Assembly: GCA_910576795.1 (NCBI GenBank)
Contig: CAJTIX010000003.1
Coordinates: 42,558 to 106,557, forward strand
Origin: an uncultured Bacilli bacterium
GTDB taxonomy: Bacteria; Bacillota_I; Bacilli_A; RF39; UBA660
DNA length: 64,000 nucleotides
Direction: 5' to 3'
Shown: positions 51,993 through 62,127 of the stretch, one piece after another
Layout: every line of letters begins with the position of its first letter
Numbering within the stretch: the first letter of the stretch is position 1
Made by a program: the position numbers and the translations under genes
Notes under the pieces: generated by a model
What the model was told of the DNA's origin: nothing
What the model saw: only the letters and a program-made list of their open reading frames with translations
Database searches by the model: none

Positions 51993-54122
51993 ATGAAAGC
52001 AACATATAAAAAGCTATTTAATATCTCTTATAATAATAAAATATTTTGTATATTTTTAGATGAAACTAATAGACGTACTTTCTTGGAAGTAAATGAAAAA
52101 GGAGAATATATATACCCAACTTTAGAAGAATTTAAATGCCTTAATGAAGTATTCAATAATTTTAATCCTTTTATAGTATATGTCATACACTATATGTTTC
52201 AAGAACAGGTAATAAAAAGTTCTCTTGGAGTTTTAGCAGCCATCACGGTAATAAATTCTGCTGGGCTTAATTTAGGTCACTATACCGTAAAGGAATCAGA
52301 AAGAGAAGTACAGGTAGTAAAAGAATGCGTAAATTTAGAAAAGAAAGAAATTGAAATCAAAGATATAAGTCAATTAGATGAATTGTTAGGATATAAAAAA
52401 ATATCGATAGATGAAGTCCATTCTGCAATCGATTACAATGATAAAATACCACCTGTTTATAAAAAATTGATTCACAAATTTATAAATCATTTAATAATGG
52501 AACATTCTTCTATCGATCTTAGAATCTTTTATGAAAACATAAAAACAATTGAATTTTTCATAGTGGATACCAATTATTTTAAAGAATGTGGAAGTAAAAA
52601 TGTGCGTGCACAATATAATGCAGAGACCAATCAAATTATAATGATTGAAGGTACCTCAGAAGAAGAATTTTATCATGAATTATCACATGTACTAGATTTG
52701 TACCGTAGAGAGATAGATGATAAGATTATATATAGAGCTCCAACTGAGGGAGGTTTTGCTTTAAACGAAGCAATGACTAATGTAACTGCTAGTTGCATTA
52801 CTACAACTACTACTTATGATAAATATGGGGCAGTATTAGAATATTTAAGAAATTATGTAGATTTCAGTTATGAGATTTATAACCAAAAAGGAATAGGTTA
52901 TCTTATTGAACTATTGCATGAGAAATATCCAAGTGTAGATATCAACTATATTGTACTTGCTTTAGATACAATGCAAATGATGGAAGGCAATAGACAATAT
53001 ATTTACTTAGATCAATCTCAAGATTTAATGGAGGAACTCTTTGCAATTTGTAAAATAGAGATGAATCAATCAATAGGAAATTATTATGAACCATTTACAA
53101 AATTCGCAAAACTTTTATACTATACGAGAGATAGAGAAAATAATGAACCAACGCTAATGTATGACTATTTAGAAAGATATAATGCACTTTTGAAGAATAA
53201 AAATAGCAGCATAGAATTGATTACAAAAGAAGATGTTATAGAAAAATGTAGTCAGTATGAAAATGTTTGCGGAATTGTATATCAGCCAGGTAGCGTCTTT
53301 CCATTTATTCAAAATCAAGAAAATTCTAGTTCAAAAACATCATTCCAAGTAATGCAAGAAGATGGAAGTTTAGAAGATATAAATTTTGATTACAGCATAG
53401 AGGCAGATAGCTATTTAAAATACTATATAAAATTGACTTGCATAGAAAATTATGAAACAATGGGAACAAAGGAATATTGGGAAAAAATAGCCTTTGAAAG
53501 AAATCTTATAAATATGAATCAATATAAAGAAATTCCAATTTATTGGAATGGAACTTTATTAACAAAAGAATGTCTAGGTAATTTGACTATAAAAATAGGT
53601 TATACCTCAGATGGAACAATCGGATTTGAAATTCAGACCAAGCAATCAGAAACAATCTATAAAAGTAGTGAAGAACTGATCAACAAATCAAATATTGTAG
53701 ATATGGAAACTTATTTATTGAACAATACAGATTTAGAATATTTAGAACTATCCAATGTATTAAATCAAGAGTATTTAAAAGAATTGATAAAAGAAGATGA
53801 TTTATTTCATAATATACTTCTTAAAGATGAAGAATTGTATATGCTACCTTCTTATCAAATAAGACTAAGCATAAATGGAAAAACATCGGCTCCATTAGAC
53901 TTAGGAGAGTTTTATTTTGTAATTGAGAATGGAAATATAGAATTATGTCCATTTCATGTTGCAAATGAAATATCTGAAAAGATATATCTAAAAAATGTGC
54001 TTGATTATTATGGAATACTCAATAAAAATCAACTAGAATATATTTTTACCCAAGAAGAATTAATTGAATATTACCAAAATTACATAAATGATATTGCATT
54101 ATCGAAGTCTAGCAAAAGATAG
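51993..54122 (+). CDS. Large zincin-like protein with HExxH motif
   Basis: About 709 residues. The HELSH motif lies at 228-232 in EEEFYHELSHVLDLYRRE, with Glu259 in ALNEAMTNVTAS 27 residues later as a likely third ligand (gluzincin-like). A hydrophobic stretch at about 72-92 may be a membrane segment. The C-terminal 300 residues contain several beta-rich repeats without known motif. The start is uncertain: ATG 51993 (12 bases after AAGGAG) or in-frame GTG 51984 (3 bases). It follows pseudogene debris on the accessory side. Substrate unknown. Confidence 0.7.
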   Translation: MKATYKKLFNISYNNKIFCIFLDETNRRTFLEVNEKGEYIYPTLEEFKCLNEVFNNFNPFIVYVIHYMFQEQVIKSSLGVLAAITVINSAGLNLGHYTVKESEREVQVVKECVNLEKKEIEIKDISQLDELLGYKKISIDEVHSAIDYNDKIPPVYKKLIHKFINHLIMEHSSIDLRIFYENIKTIEFFIVDTNYFKECGSKNVRAQYNAETNQIIMIEGTSEEEFYHELSHVLDLYRREIDDKIIYRAPTEGGFALNEAMTNVTASCITTTTTYDKYGAVLEYLRNYVDFSYEIYNQKGIGYLIELLHEKYPSVDINYIVLALDTMQMMEGNRQYIYLDQSQDLMEELFAICKIEMNQSIGNYYEPFTKFAKLLYYTRDRENNEPTLMYDYLERYNALLKNKNSSIELITKEDVIEKCSQYENVCGIVYQPGSVFPFIQNQENSSSKTSFQVMQEDGSLEDINFDYSIEADSYLKYYIKLTCIENYETMGTKEYWEKIAFERNLINMNQYKEIPIYWNGTLLTKECLGNLTIKIGYTSDGTIGFEIQTKQSETIYKSSEELINKSNIVDMETYLLNNTDLEYLELSNVLNQEYLKELIKEDDLFHNILLKDEELYMLPSYQIRLSINGKTSAPLDLGEFYFVIENGNIELCPFHVANEISEKIYLKNVLDYYGILNKNQLEYIFTQEELIEYYQNYINDIALSKSSKR

Positions 54123-54139
54123 TTAAATTTCTAAGCGAT

Positions 54140-54630
54140 TGAAGGAATCAAAGATGTAATTATTAATAGTAAAAACAAAATAGCTTATGAGTTAAGTAAT
54201 ACGTTGCTACTAGCGCATTGGAATGCAGGTAGAATTATTGTTGAAAATGAGTAAATGATAATATTCAAGCTGAATATGGAAAACAAATAATAAAAGAATT
54301 ATCAAAAAAGTTAAGAAAGATTTTAGGATCAGGTTTTTCCATTAGTAATGTACAATATATGAGAAGATTGTATATCGCATATCCAAAACAATAGACAGTG
54401 TCTGTTAAATTGAGTGGGTCTCATTATTGTGAGTTACTAAGTATTGAAAATATTGATGAAAGAAATTTTGATGAAAAGAATGCATCAATTCTAGTTGGAG
54501 TGTAAGAGAATTAAAAGGACAATTGGAACCCTCATTATTTGAAAGATTATTATCTGATGGAAAAAATAATAAAGAAAAAGTATATGAAGTGTCAAAAGAA
54601 GGTCAAATATTATCTAAATCATTTATTTAG
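54140..54630 (+). pseudogene. Remnant of a DUF1016/YhcG-type nuclease
   Basis: Frame-shifted fragments read LLLAHWNAGRIIVENE, then AEYGKQIIKELSKKL, then GFSISNVQYMRRLYIAYPKQ, SGSHYCELLSIEN, and PSLFERLLSDG. These are the ordered motifs of the DUF1016 N-terminal domain of PDDEXK YhcG proteins. Stops and frameshifts occur in several places. This debris fills the 545-bp gap before the next gene. Confidence 0.8.
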
Positions 54631-54667
54631 AAGATATAAAACTAGGTTTTTATTTAGGAGGTTTTGA

Positions 54668-55573
54668 ATGAATAAATTAGCAACTAACTATTTAAATAAT
54701 TTGAAACATATTAGTTTTAATGAATTAGGCAAAGATTATCAAGAATTTGTTTTACTTTTTAATAATGATTTAATTTACGAAGATAATAATAAATTATCGA
54801 TTATCAATAGTAATAAAAAAGTTAATTTAAAAGATTTATTAAGAGTTATTAAAATAATTAATCCCATAGAATGTTTATATGAAGATACAAATGTATTGAT
54901 TCCAAGAACATATGCAGAAGCACATAATCCAATTCCTAATCACATTAGTGTCCAATGCCTAATGTTTGGTAATTTAAAAGATATAGATATAGATGAATTG
55001 AAGAGAATTCTTAATAGCATTACTTATAATAAAACATCTTATGATAATATTTGGATAGGCAAAGATAAAACAATAGATAATTTAACGCAAGGGGACATTT
55101 TATATTTAATGAACAGAAGAGTTGGTGGTTGGGATGGTTCGGTTGATAGACCAGTAATTGAACTATTATGTGCAGGAGGTCATTTGCCTACTATTTGGAA
55201 TGATACTAAAAGAACTTTTGAAACTATGGATGTTGAGGATTTACTAATTCAAGAAATAGAAGAAGAAATTAAAATATTAGTTCATAAAAATCAATTGATA
55301 AAACTAGGTGGATTTCATAATAAGGTTTCTAATGAATTAGTTATAGTTTATGGTATGTTTGTTACCAATAATCAACTATTTAATATAATAGATTTATCAA
55401 AAGGAAATTTATCAGAAAATATTGATGGAATTTATTTAGGAGAATTTAGTGACGTAATGAACTTGTATAGAGATAATTCGAGTATTTTTGCTGGAGGAAC
55501 TGAAGCATCAAAAACTAATTTTCCTAATGATAAAATTTTGATGAAAAGAATTAATGAAATCTTAATTAAATAA
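54668..55573 (+). CDS. Hypothetical protein, weakly NUDIX-like C-terminal half
   Basis: 301 residues. The first 140 are not recognised. A segment RPVIELLCAGGHLPTIWNDT, then DVEDLLIQEIEEEIKI, resembles a NUDIX box with an insertion and with the key Arg replaced by Gln, so activity is doubtful. A strong AGGAGG site precedes ATG. The codon usage is very AT rich, like the accessory neighbours. Confidence 0.6.
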   Translation: MNKLATNYLNNLKHISFNELGKDYQEFVLLFNNDLIYEDNNKLSIINSNKKVNLKDLLRVIKIINPIECLYEDTNVLIPRTYAEAHNPIPNHISVQCLMFGNLKDIDIDELKRILNSITYNKTSYDNIWIGKDKTIDNLTQGDILYLMNRRVGGWDGSVDRPVIELLCAGGHLPTIWNDTKRTFETMDVEDLLIQEIEEEIKILVHKNQLIKLGGFHNKVSNELVIVYGMFVTNNQLFNIIDLSKGNLSENIDGIYLGEFSDVMNLYRDNSSIFAGGTEASKTNFPNDKILMKRINEILIK

Positions 55574-55601
55574 TAGAGTGTATGCTATGATGATATCTAT
55601 C

Positions 55602-55619
55602 AGGTATTACTTAATACCT
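55602..55619. repeat. Intergenic hairpin repeat, copy 1
   Basis: AGGTATTA-CT-TAATACCT, a perfect 8-bp stem 29 bp after a stop codon. Copy 2 at 56523-56540 shares the central 14 bases and keeps pairing by paired base changes. Confidence 0.55.
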
Positions 55620-55746
55620 TTGCTACCTGGATGAAAAATTTACTTGTTTGTTTACAGCGACATGAGTTAATCCACTCTTGGGTTAGAAAAGATAGATTTG
55701 GTCTAATATATAACTAGATTTTTGTTATTTTATAGGAGATTATATT

Positions 55747-56169
55747 ATGGAAAATTCAATTGAAAAAGAGATAATAGAAAAATTGAAAAATGCAATGATT
55801 TTTGACAATCCCCCAGTTATTAACCAAATACAATTTGATTTACTTATAGACAAGTTAATAAAAAACGATGAAAAAGAATTAATGTGGAGATTGTGTGGTT
55901 CATATAATGGATATAATTTTAACAAGGTAATTGAATATTTTATCAAAGAAAAAGATAGTTATTATTTAGAGGAATTAGTCTGCTTTACTGGTGGAGAGCT
56001 GGATCAAAAATTTATGGTTGAAAAAATGTTAGAAACACAAGATAAATTGTTTATTAGAAATGCACTAGAAGAGTGTGGAAAATCTATGCAATATAGCATG
56101 AATGATGACCTATTAGAACAATTATTAGATTATATTAAAATTTATCCAAAATCTGAAGCTAGCAATTAA
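55747..56169 (+). CDS. Hypothetical protein (140 aa)
   Basis: Not recognised. Acidic, all-helical and soluble: IEKEIIEKLKNAMIFDNPPV, then KLIKNDEKELMWRLCGSYNG, and LEECGKSMQYSMNDDLLEQL near the end. The size and helix pattern suggest an immunity or adaptor-like protein, but this is speculation. AGGAG before ATG; followed 15 bp later by a deoxyribosyltransferase-like gene, likely one operon. Confidence 0.6.
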   Translation: MENSIEKEIIEKLKNAMIFDNPPVINQIQFDLLIDKLIKNDEKELMWRLCGSYNGYNFNKVIEYFIKEKDSYYLEELVCFTGGELDQKFMVEKMLETQDKLFIRNALEECGKSMQYSMNDDLLEQLLDYIKIYPKSEASN

Positions 56170-56184
56170 AAAGGAGTGATTAAA

Positions 56185-56499
56185 ATGAAGATAATAGCAG
56201 TATGCGGTAGTTTAAAATTTGTAAAAGAAATGATGGAAATTACTGAAAAATTAGAATTAGAAGGAAATTGCATGTTAGCTCCAATCTATAATCCTGCAAG
56301 ACCTAATAAAGATGCATTTACAGAGGAAGAAGCTATAATGTTAGATAAAATGCATAAAGAAAAAATAAAACTTGCTGATGCCATTTTAGTAGTAAATGTT
56401 AATAATTATATAGGTAGTAGTACATCTAAAGAAATTGAATTTGCTAAATCTTTAAATAAAGAAATCATATATTATACAGATTTAATAGAAAAAGACTGA
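56185..56499 (+). CDS. Nucleoside 2-deoxyribosyltransferase-like protein
   Basis: 104 residues from ATG 56185, with AAAGGAG before it. KIIAVCGSLKF at the N-terminus, HKEKIKLADAILVVNVNNYIG and TSKEIEFAKSLNKEIIYYTD are the pattern of the NDT-like Rossmann fold also seen in DUF4406. The fold is likely; the reaction is not proven. Confidence 0.72.
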   Translation: MKIIAVCGSLKFVKEMMEITEKLELEGNCMLAPIYNPARPNKDAFTEEEAIMLDKMHKEKIKLADAILVVNVNNYIGSSTSKEIEFAKSLNKEIIYYTDLIEKD

Positions 56500-56522
56500 G
56501 ATATTTTGTAAATATAACAATC

Positions 56523-56540
56523 AAGTATTACTTAATACTT
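56523..56540. repeat. Intergenic hairpin repeat, copy 2
   Basis: AAGTATTA-CT-TAATACTT, 24 bp after a stop codon; see copy 1 at 55602-55619. Confidence 0.55.
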
Positions 56541-56701
56541 CAACTTGTCGATAAGTTAATATAAAATGGTGAAAAATAAAATCTATCAAATTTTCTTATA
56601 TATAAAATCGTTATATAAGTAAAGAAGAGACTGATTATAAAAAATGATAGAGTCTCATAAAAATGTAGTATAATGAGTGTAGAGAATGGAGGTCGGTATT
56701 T

Positions 56702-59266
56702 GTGATTGAATTAAAAAATGTGTGTAAAACTTATAAATCAAAAAAAGGCAGTAATACAAAAGCTTTAGATCATATTTCTTTACAGTTTGATCAAAAAGGA
56801 ATGACATTTATCTTAGGAAAAAGTGGAAGTGGTAAATCTACTTTATTAAATGTTTTAGGTGGTTTGGATCAATATGATACTGGAGATATGCTGATATTAG
56901 GAAAAAGTAGTAAGAATTTTAAACAAGCAGATTTTGATTCTTATCGTAATACCTATATTGGATTTGTATTTCAAGAATTCAATATACTAGAAGATTATAA
57001 TGTATATGAAAATATTGTATTAGCACTTCAATTACAACAGAAAGAAATTGATACCAAAAAGATAGATGAATTATTAGAAAAACTTGAACTTACAGATTTA
57101 AAAAAGAGAAAAGTAAATGAGCTATCTGGTGGGCAAAAACAGCGTGTTGCGATTGCACGTGCATTAATTAAAAATCCTAAAATTATATTGGCAGATGAAC
57201 CTACTGGAAATTTAGATAGTGAAACTGGGAAACAAGTTATGGATTTGCTCAAGGAAATTAGTAAAGAAAAGTTAGTCATTGTAGTATCTCATGATCAAGA
57301 ATCTGCGAATGTATATGGAGATCGTATCGTTGAAATTCAAGATGGAAAGATTATAAAGGATACAAAAAAACAAGAATTTTTAGAAGAGAAAAAGCAGGAA
57401 TATCAAACAATTCAATCAAAACTGCCATGGAAAGAAAGTTTTAAATTAGGAATCGGTAGTTTAAGACATAAAAAGATTAAATTAATATTTACCATTTTAT
57501 TAACAATTTGTTCATTGTTGTTTTTAGGAATTATCGATACATTATCTAGTTATGATATCAATTTAGCACATTCTAAACTATTAAAAGAAAAAGATGCAAA
57601 ATTTGTAGAAATTGAAAAATTTAGAAGATATACAGAAGATGATTTTGTAAATAGGAATAATGTAGATTTAAAGAAAGAAGATATTCAGTATATTTTAGAG
57701 AATGTGAAACAAGATACTCTCTTTACCTATCGTGTAAGAAGTACTTATGATTATGATAATCTTTATGAAGTATTCCATATTTTCAGTGAATATGGAGGAT
57801 ATGGTTATAATTATGGTAGTTTGACATTGGAAATTGTAGAGGATAGCAAGTTTCAATATTTAGAAAACTACAAATTGATCGGAAGAAAACCAAATGCTAA
57901 AAATGAGATTGTTATTTCCAATATAATTGCTGATTTGATGATATCAAATGGAGTATTCCTTTATAATCAAGAAAATGAATTATATCATCCCAAAGATTAC
58001 CAAGAATTATTACAAGAAGAACATACTTATTATTTTGGGGATGGAGGAAGTGTAAAAATAGTAGGAATCATTGATTATGATTCCAGTCAATACAAAAGTG
58101 TAATTGAAAAATACAACAATCTTAAAAATGGTTATAATGATATTACTCAAGAAGAACACAATTTGTATATGGAGTATGCAGCAAATTTAAATAACATCTA
58201 TAATAAAATATTTGCGATGGAAGGATTTACAGAACAGATAGATATAAGTAGTGATTTACCATTATGCGATGATTATCATTTTGGTCTCTCATCTGAGTCT
58301 TTAAATATAAGACAAGAAGGACTATATATATCTCCTAGTATTATTCATAACAGTTTGGAATATTTTAATGGGACTGAATGGGTAAGTACAAGTGATCTAA
58401 AGCCAAACGAAGTAGTATTAAATGTAAATCAACTCACTAATTTTTCACAAGAAGATTATCGTAAAAAAATAAAAGAATATATCAATGAAAATTTAGGAAG
58501 AGAACAATTAGAATTAGAAAAAGAGTTTTTTGCAAATTATGTAAAACAATTTAACTACTTAAATCAAAAAGCAACGTTAAAAGTACAAGAAACTGGATAT
58601 CATAATGATACAAAAACTTATGATTTAGAAATTGTAGGAATCACAGGATTGATTACAAATAGTGATAATTACTATTATGTATCATCTACTGTAGGAGATG
58701 AATATACAGTAAACGAATTACCTGTTACAGGAGTATTTATATTAGAAGAAAGTCAAGCTGCATTAAAAAATTTGATGGAAAAATTTCCATATGATGAGGA
58801 TATTTCACTTAAAAGTACCTATAGCTATGATGTAAATGATATGGTTAGAACTATAAATATCCTGAAAGAAATTGCCTTCTATGTAGCACTTGTACTTATT
58901 ATATTTACAGTTATCTTAATTGCAAACTTTATGTTTTCAAGTATTAGTTATCGCAAAAGAGAAATTGGAATTTTAAGAGGTTTAGGTGCGAGAAGTACAG
59001 ATACAGTTAAAATATTCTTATGGGAAGGTATTGTATTAGCAACAATATCATTTATCATTTCATCGATTGGATTATGTGTTGTTACATCACTTTTAAATAC
59101 TGTAGTAAGAGCAGGAACACCAGTTCTATTAACACCGTTTATTGTTACAATTAGACAGTTTGTTGTTATACTAGTACTTGTATATTTGATTATGTTGATA
59201 TCAAGTATCATACCAATTATAAAGATATCAAGAATGAAACCTACAGATGCGATTTTGAAAAAATAA
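56702..59266 (+). CDS. MacB-type ABC transporter, ATPase fused to FtsX-like permease
   Basis: 854 residues. ATPase 1-225: Walker [10 protein letters not shown] (39-47), signature LSGGQ (141-145), Walker B IILADEP near 162-168 and His-loop VVSHD. The permease follows with one membrane segment (about 258-278), a large external domain (about 280-715) and three more segments near 720-845, with the FtsX motif [17 protein letters not shown]. MacB-type pumps act mechanically on peptides, lipoproteins or antibiotics outside the membrane. GTG start behind GGAGG; TATAAT at 56669-56674. No accessory adaptor adjacent. Confidence 0.9.
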   Translation: MIELKNVCKTYKSKKGSNTKALDHISLQFDQKGMTFILGKSGSGKSTLLNVLGGLDQYDTGDMLILGKSSKNFKQADFDSYRNTYIGFVFQEFNILEDYNVYENIVLALQLQQKEIDTKKIDELLEKLELTDLKKRKVNELSGGQKQRVAIARALIKNPKIILADEPTGNLDSETGKQVMDLLKEISKEKLVIVVSHDQESANVYGDRIVEIQDGKIIKDTKKQEFLEEKKQEYQTIQSKLPWKESFKLGIGSLRHKKIKLIFTILLTICSLLFLGIIDTLSSYDINLAHSKLLKEKDAKFVEIEKFRRYTEDDFVNRNNVDLKKEDIQYILENVKQDTLFTYRVRSTYDYDNLYEVFHIFSEYGGYGYNYGSLTLEIVEDSKFQYLENYKLIGRKPNAKNEIVISNIIADLMISNGVFLYNQENELYHPKDYQELLQEEHTYYFGDGGSVKIVGIIDYDSSQYKSVIEKYNNLKNGYNDITQEEHNLYMEYAANLNNIYNKIFAMEGFTEQIDISSDLPLCDDYHFGLSSESLNIRQEGLYISPSIIHNSLEYFNGTEWVSTSDLKPNEVVLNVNQLTNFSQEDYRKKIKEYINENLGREQLELEKEFFANYVKQFNYLNQKATLKVQETGYHNDTKTYDLEIVGITGLITNSDNYYYVSSTVGDEYTVNELPVTGVFILEESQAALKNLMEKFPYDEDISLKSTYSYDVNDMVRTINILKEIAFYVALVLIIFTVILIANFMFSSISYRKREIGILRGLGARSTDTVKIFLWEGIVLATISFIISSIGLCVVTSLLNTVVRAGTPVLLTPFIVTIRQFVVILVLVYLIMLISSIIPIIKISRMKPTDAILKK

Positions 59267-59280
59267 TAGGTGATAAGAAA

Positions 59281-59312
59281 CGAGAGAAACCAATATCGTT
59301 TCTCTTTTAGTA
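59281..59312 (+). terminator. Terminator after the ABC transporter
   Basis: GAGAAAC and GTTTCTC pair around CAATATC with an extra outer ACG; TTTT follows. Confidence 0.75.
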
Positions 59313-59445
59313 TATTAGGAGATGTTTTGGAAAAAGAAAATGCCCTCATAGGAGAACGAATGACAAAATTTATTTTTCAAGTCATATTACCATCTTTTTA
59401 TAAATATAGCCTATCAAAAAATAAATTTAGTAGAAAACAAAACAA

Positions 59446-59473
59446 TTGACAAATGATACAATACTGGTAAAAT
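59446..59473 (+). promoter_or_regulatory. Promoter of the 155-residue HTH protein gene
   Basis: TTGACA (59446-59451), 16 bp, TAAAAT (59468-59473). Confidence 0.65.
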
Positions 59474-59531
59474 ATAGTTTAATTGAATTTAATATTATTT
59501 AAAAAAGAGTAATCAGTTAAGAGGACAAAAA

Positions 59532-59999
59532 ATGAGCGAAGATTTATCAGTATCTGGTGAACATTATACGTTTACTAACAAACAAATTATGGAATATGAT
59601 ATGGTACTTACTAGGCAAAATGTTATAGACTTAATTAGTGAGTACAAAGAGGCAAAGTTTTTGCATTTTGCATCGGAAAAAAGTTTAAGGAATATCAGGA
59701 CCTATTATGGAGAAAAATATAATCAGTCTACTACAAGAGATATTGATAAGATTGGAACAAATGTTGCAACAAAATTATACACTTTAAATTTTATGAAGGA
59801 TTTTGAAGAAATCATAAATCCTTTATTGGAAACTTTTGATAGCAGAGAAAAGAAATATTATACATTTTGTTTATCGAACAAATATTCCGAGCAAGTTCTT
59901 GCAGATAATTTAGGTTTATCTAGAACTGGGTTACAACCAATAAAAAATAATTGTATTTTAAAAATAGGACTTGCTTTTCAAGTTGCAGTACGAAAATAA
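59532..59999 (+). CDS. Phage-type sigma-like HTH regulator (ArpU/RinA-like)
   Basis: 155 residues. The last third (SREKKYYTFCLSNKYSEQVL, then ADNLGLSRTGLQPIKNNCIL) resembles sigma-70 region 4 HTH as found in the ArpU/RinA late regulators of phages. The first two thirds are unassigned. The match is by pattern only. Own promoter and GAGG site. Accessory context supports a mobile-element origin. Confidence 0.55.
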   Translation: MSEDLSVSGEHYTFTNKQIMEYDMVLTRQNVIDLISEYKEAKFLHFASEKSLRNIRTYYGEKYNQSTTRDIDKIGTNVATKLYTLNFMKDFEEIINPLLETFDSREKKYYTFCLSNKYSEQVLADNLGLSRTGLQPIKNNCILKIGLAFQVAVRK

Positions 60000-60330
60000 A
60001 ATTATGAGTTTATAGTGATCTTATTATCAAAAAACTAAAATAATGGAGTGACCAGTTATAATATGTCAATAGAAAAATAATACATTTTGAAAATTATATA
60101 AAATAGTAAAAGTGAGTTTGTCAAAAAAGATGAATGAATTATAAAAAGGTTTATAGAAATACTAATTAATTTAAGAAAACGAATGAATCTATATGTAAAT
60201 CTTTTTGATTGAATGAAAATTATAGATAATCAATTTTCTATAGTAAATATGGATTCAATATTTAATTCTGAAGATTAGGATACAATTAAAATACCAAGTC
60301 TAAATTATTATAAGAAAAGGGGGTGTATAG
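60000..60330. other. Non-coding stretch, probably decayed coding DNA
   Basis: No open frame, RNA or promoter that I can support. Short fragments such as RKRMNLYVNLFD and IVNMDSIFNSED in different frames suggest old, frameshifted genes. A GGGGGT ribosome site at its end belongs to the next gene. Confidence 0.5.
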
Positions 60331-60624
60331 ATGAAAAACAGAATGATTAAAATTGCTATTATTTCAGTTATAGTGCTAATAATGATGTGGTGTTCCATAT
60401 TGGCTACGGATATTATATGCCCAACTTATTTTAATAAAAAGCCAGTTTTTGCTTCTGTAGATTCTAGCACTATACAAAAAGATGGCGGTTCGGCTTTATA
60501 TAATGGATTTGCATATTCTATCCAAACGCATATTAAAATGTCATATGAAAGTGGTATTAATATAAACTATATTGAAGCGAAAATATTTGGTATATTCAAA
60601 TTCACAATTCATGGTCATAATTAG
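60331..60624 (+). CDS. Small membrane-anchored or secreted protein (97 aa)
   Basis: A signal or anchor helix (about 7-27) is followed by a short external domain with KKPVFASVD and DGGSALYNGFAYSIQTHIKM. Many uncharacterised Firmicute proteins of about 90-120 residues share the pattern KKPxF...DGGSxxYxGxGY, so I regard it as a member of that unnamed group. Strong AAAAGGGGG site before ATG. Function unknown. Confidence 0.65.
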   Translation: MKNRMIKIAIISVIVLIMMWCSILATDIICPTYFNKKPVFASVDSSTIQKDGGSALYNGFAYSIQTHIKMSYESGININYIEAKIFGIFKFTIHGHN

Positions 60625-60719
60625 TTATAATTTAGAAACAAAAATTTGAAATAAATAGAAGATAGAGTGAAACTTGAGTAATATTTTCAATAACTGATGA
60701 TAAAAAAGGAGAAATTTTT

Positions 60720-60935
60720 GTGAAATTAAGAAATGTTTTTTCTAATAATGTAAAATTTTATAGAAAACAATTAGGTATATCTCAAGAAAAACTCGCTGAA
60801 CTTTCTAATCTTTCCACAAATTATATAGGATTAATAGAATCCAAAGCCAGAAGAGTCAATATTGATACCATTCAAAAACTTTCCCAAGGATTAAATATTG
60901 AGTCATACAAATTATTGATCAATCGTGATAGATAA
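60720..60935 (+). CDS. XRE-family HTH regulator
   Basis: 71 residues: NVKFYRKQLGISQEKLAELS, then TNYIGLIESKARRVNIDTIQ, a standard Cro/cI HTH with no other domain. GTG start behind AAAAAGGAG. Confidence 0.85.
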   Translation: MKLRNVFSNNVKFYRKQLGISQEKLAELSNLSTNYIGLIESKARRVNIDTIQKLSQGLNIESYKLLINRDR

Positions 60936-61061
60936 TTTTAATCTAGACAATCTTAGAAAGAAAATCCATGTATCTTTATAAATTACTGAAATGTTAGTAA
61001 GCTATAAGCGAGGTATTAAGTTATGGAAGTGAATTATAAATACGGAAATTATGCTTGAAAA

Positions 61062-61289
61062 ATGCTAGCTAATAATATAGTGTATTATCGACTGAAAAAG
61101 GGATGGACACAAGAGGAATTGGCCGATAAGTTAGGAACAACTCCCAACTATATTTCAAATATAGAAAATGCAAAGAGAAATGTAAGGATAGATTACATAG
61201 GATTTATTGCAAATATATTTGACATTCCATTGGAACAATTATTTATAGAAAGACAACCTGTTGTATGTCATCGAATGCCAAAAAGATAA
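61062..61289 (+). CDS. XRE-family HTH regulator
   Basis: 75 residues: NIVYYRLKKGWTQEELADKL, then TPNYISNIENAKRNVRIDYI, and IFDIPLEQLFI. Similar in plan to the protein at 60720 but not a close copy. Its ribosome site is weak. Confidence 0.82.
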   Translation: MLANNIVYYRLKKGWTQEELADKLGTTPNYISNIENAKRNVRIDYIGFIANIFDIPLEQLFIERQPVVCHRMPKR

Positions 61290-61371
61290 GAGATTATGTT
61301 TGAATATGCTAGCTCTAGATGTGCAACTAAAGAAAATAATAGATAATTTTAAAGAATGAAATGAGGTATTT

Positions 61372-61902
61372 ATGAAGAAAAATATTATAAAAGCTTTAAT
61401 AGTAACTATTACATTACTGTGTATTTTATTTGCTACCTATTTTTTTAGTAATTATAACAAATTTATCATTTATGACTTTCAGGGAAGTGATGGATACTTT
61501 TTTATCAATGGGAATGCAACCTTTAGTAAAAAATATCAGATGATCAATATAAATAATATATATTATCAAAATATTTCAGACATAATGGCACAGAGAGTAA
61601 AAATCTCATTGTTTGCTAAAATAGATGGACAAGAGAGATTAATATATGCAAGTCAGGCTGAATCAGATAATCCATTTTCTTTGGTAGAATATCTAAAGAC
61701 TTACTCCTATGTAATGAAAGAACCATATGGATATAATGAGTGTTGTAACGATTTCATAATTAAAAATTTTAACAATATTGTATATATTAAAATCGAAATT
61801 GTTGATAGTAATCAAAATCCAATGGAAACAGTTATTAAGTTAGATAGTCAAAAATATTCCAATGATCAATTTTTTTATAAAAAAGAATCAACTATAGATT
61901 AA
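61372..61902 (+). CDS. Hypothetical membrane-anchored protein (176 aa)
   Basis: One N-terminal membrane helix (about 5-25) and an external beta-rich domain: DFQGSDGYFFINGNATF, YNECCNDFIIKNFNNIVYIK. Two adjacent Cys in the domain. Not recognised. GAGG precedes ATG. Lies downstream of two XRE genes and upstream of the toxin-antitoxin locus. Confidence 0.62.
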   Translation: MKKNIIKALIVTITLLCILFATYFFSNYNKFIIYDFQGSDGYFFINGNATFSKKYQMININNIYYQNISDIMAQRVKISLFAKIDGQERLIYASQAESDNPFSLVEYLKTYSYVMKEPYGYNECCNDFIIKNFNNIVYIKIEIVDSNQNPMETVIKLDSQKYSNDQFFYKKESTID

Positions 61903-61910
61903 TACCATAA

Positions 61911-61926
61911 TTGTAGTATTTTTAAT
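61911..61926 (+). terminator. Terminator after the 176-residue protein gene
   Basis: AATAC and GTATT pair with a 10-base loop; TTT follows. Weak. Confidence 0.45.
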
Positions 61927-62060
61927 TAATAATAAAAAATAACAAAAGTCTCTCTATTCTATTGATGTCAAGAGTGTAAATTTACGTTTTTATAATAAAA
62001 ATATTGATTATGTGTATAAAACCTTTAATTTTAGGCAAATATATAAATTTATTAATTTAA

Positions 62061-62088
62061 TTTACTACTAGTTTACTACTTTAAAAAG
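62061..62088. repeat. TTTACTAC direct repeats, left copy
   Basis: Two TTTACTAC units 11 bp apart. A 28-bp stretch is matched at 24 of 28 positions by 63220-63247, so the toxin-antitoxin and NUDIX genes are flanked by these repeats. Confidence 0.6.
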
Positions 62089-62092
62089 AGTT

Positions 62093-62121
62093 TTGACATT
62101 AATAATAAAATGTGGTATTAT
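62093..62121 (+). promoter_or_regulatory. Promoter of the antisense (antitoxin) RNA
   Basis: TTGACA (62093-62098), 17 bp, TATTAT (62116-62121) with TGG before it (extended -10). Transcription would begin near 62128. No ribosome site or reading frame follows. Confidence 0.8.
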
Positions 62122-62127
62122 GAATAC

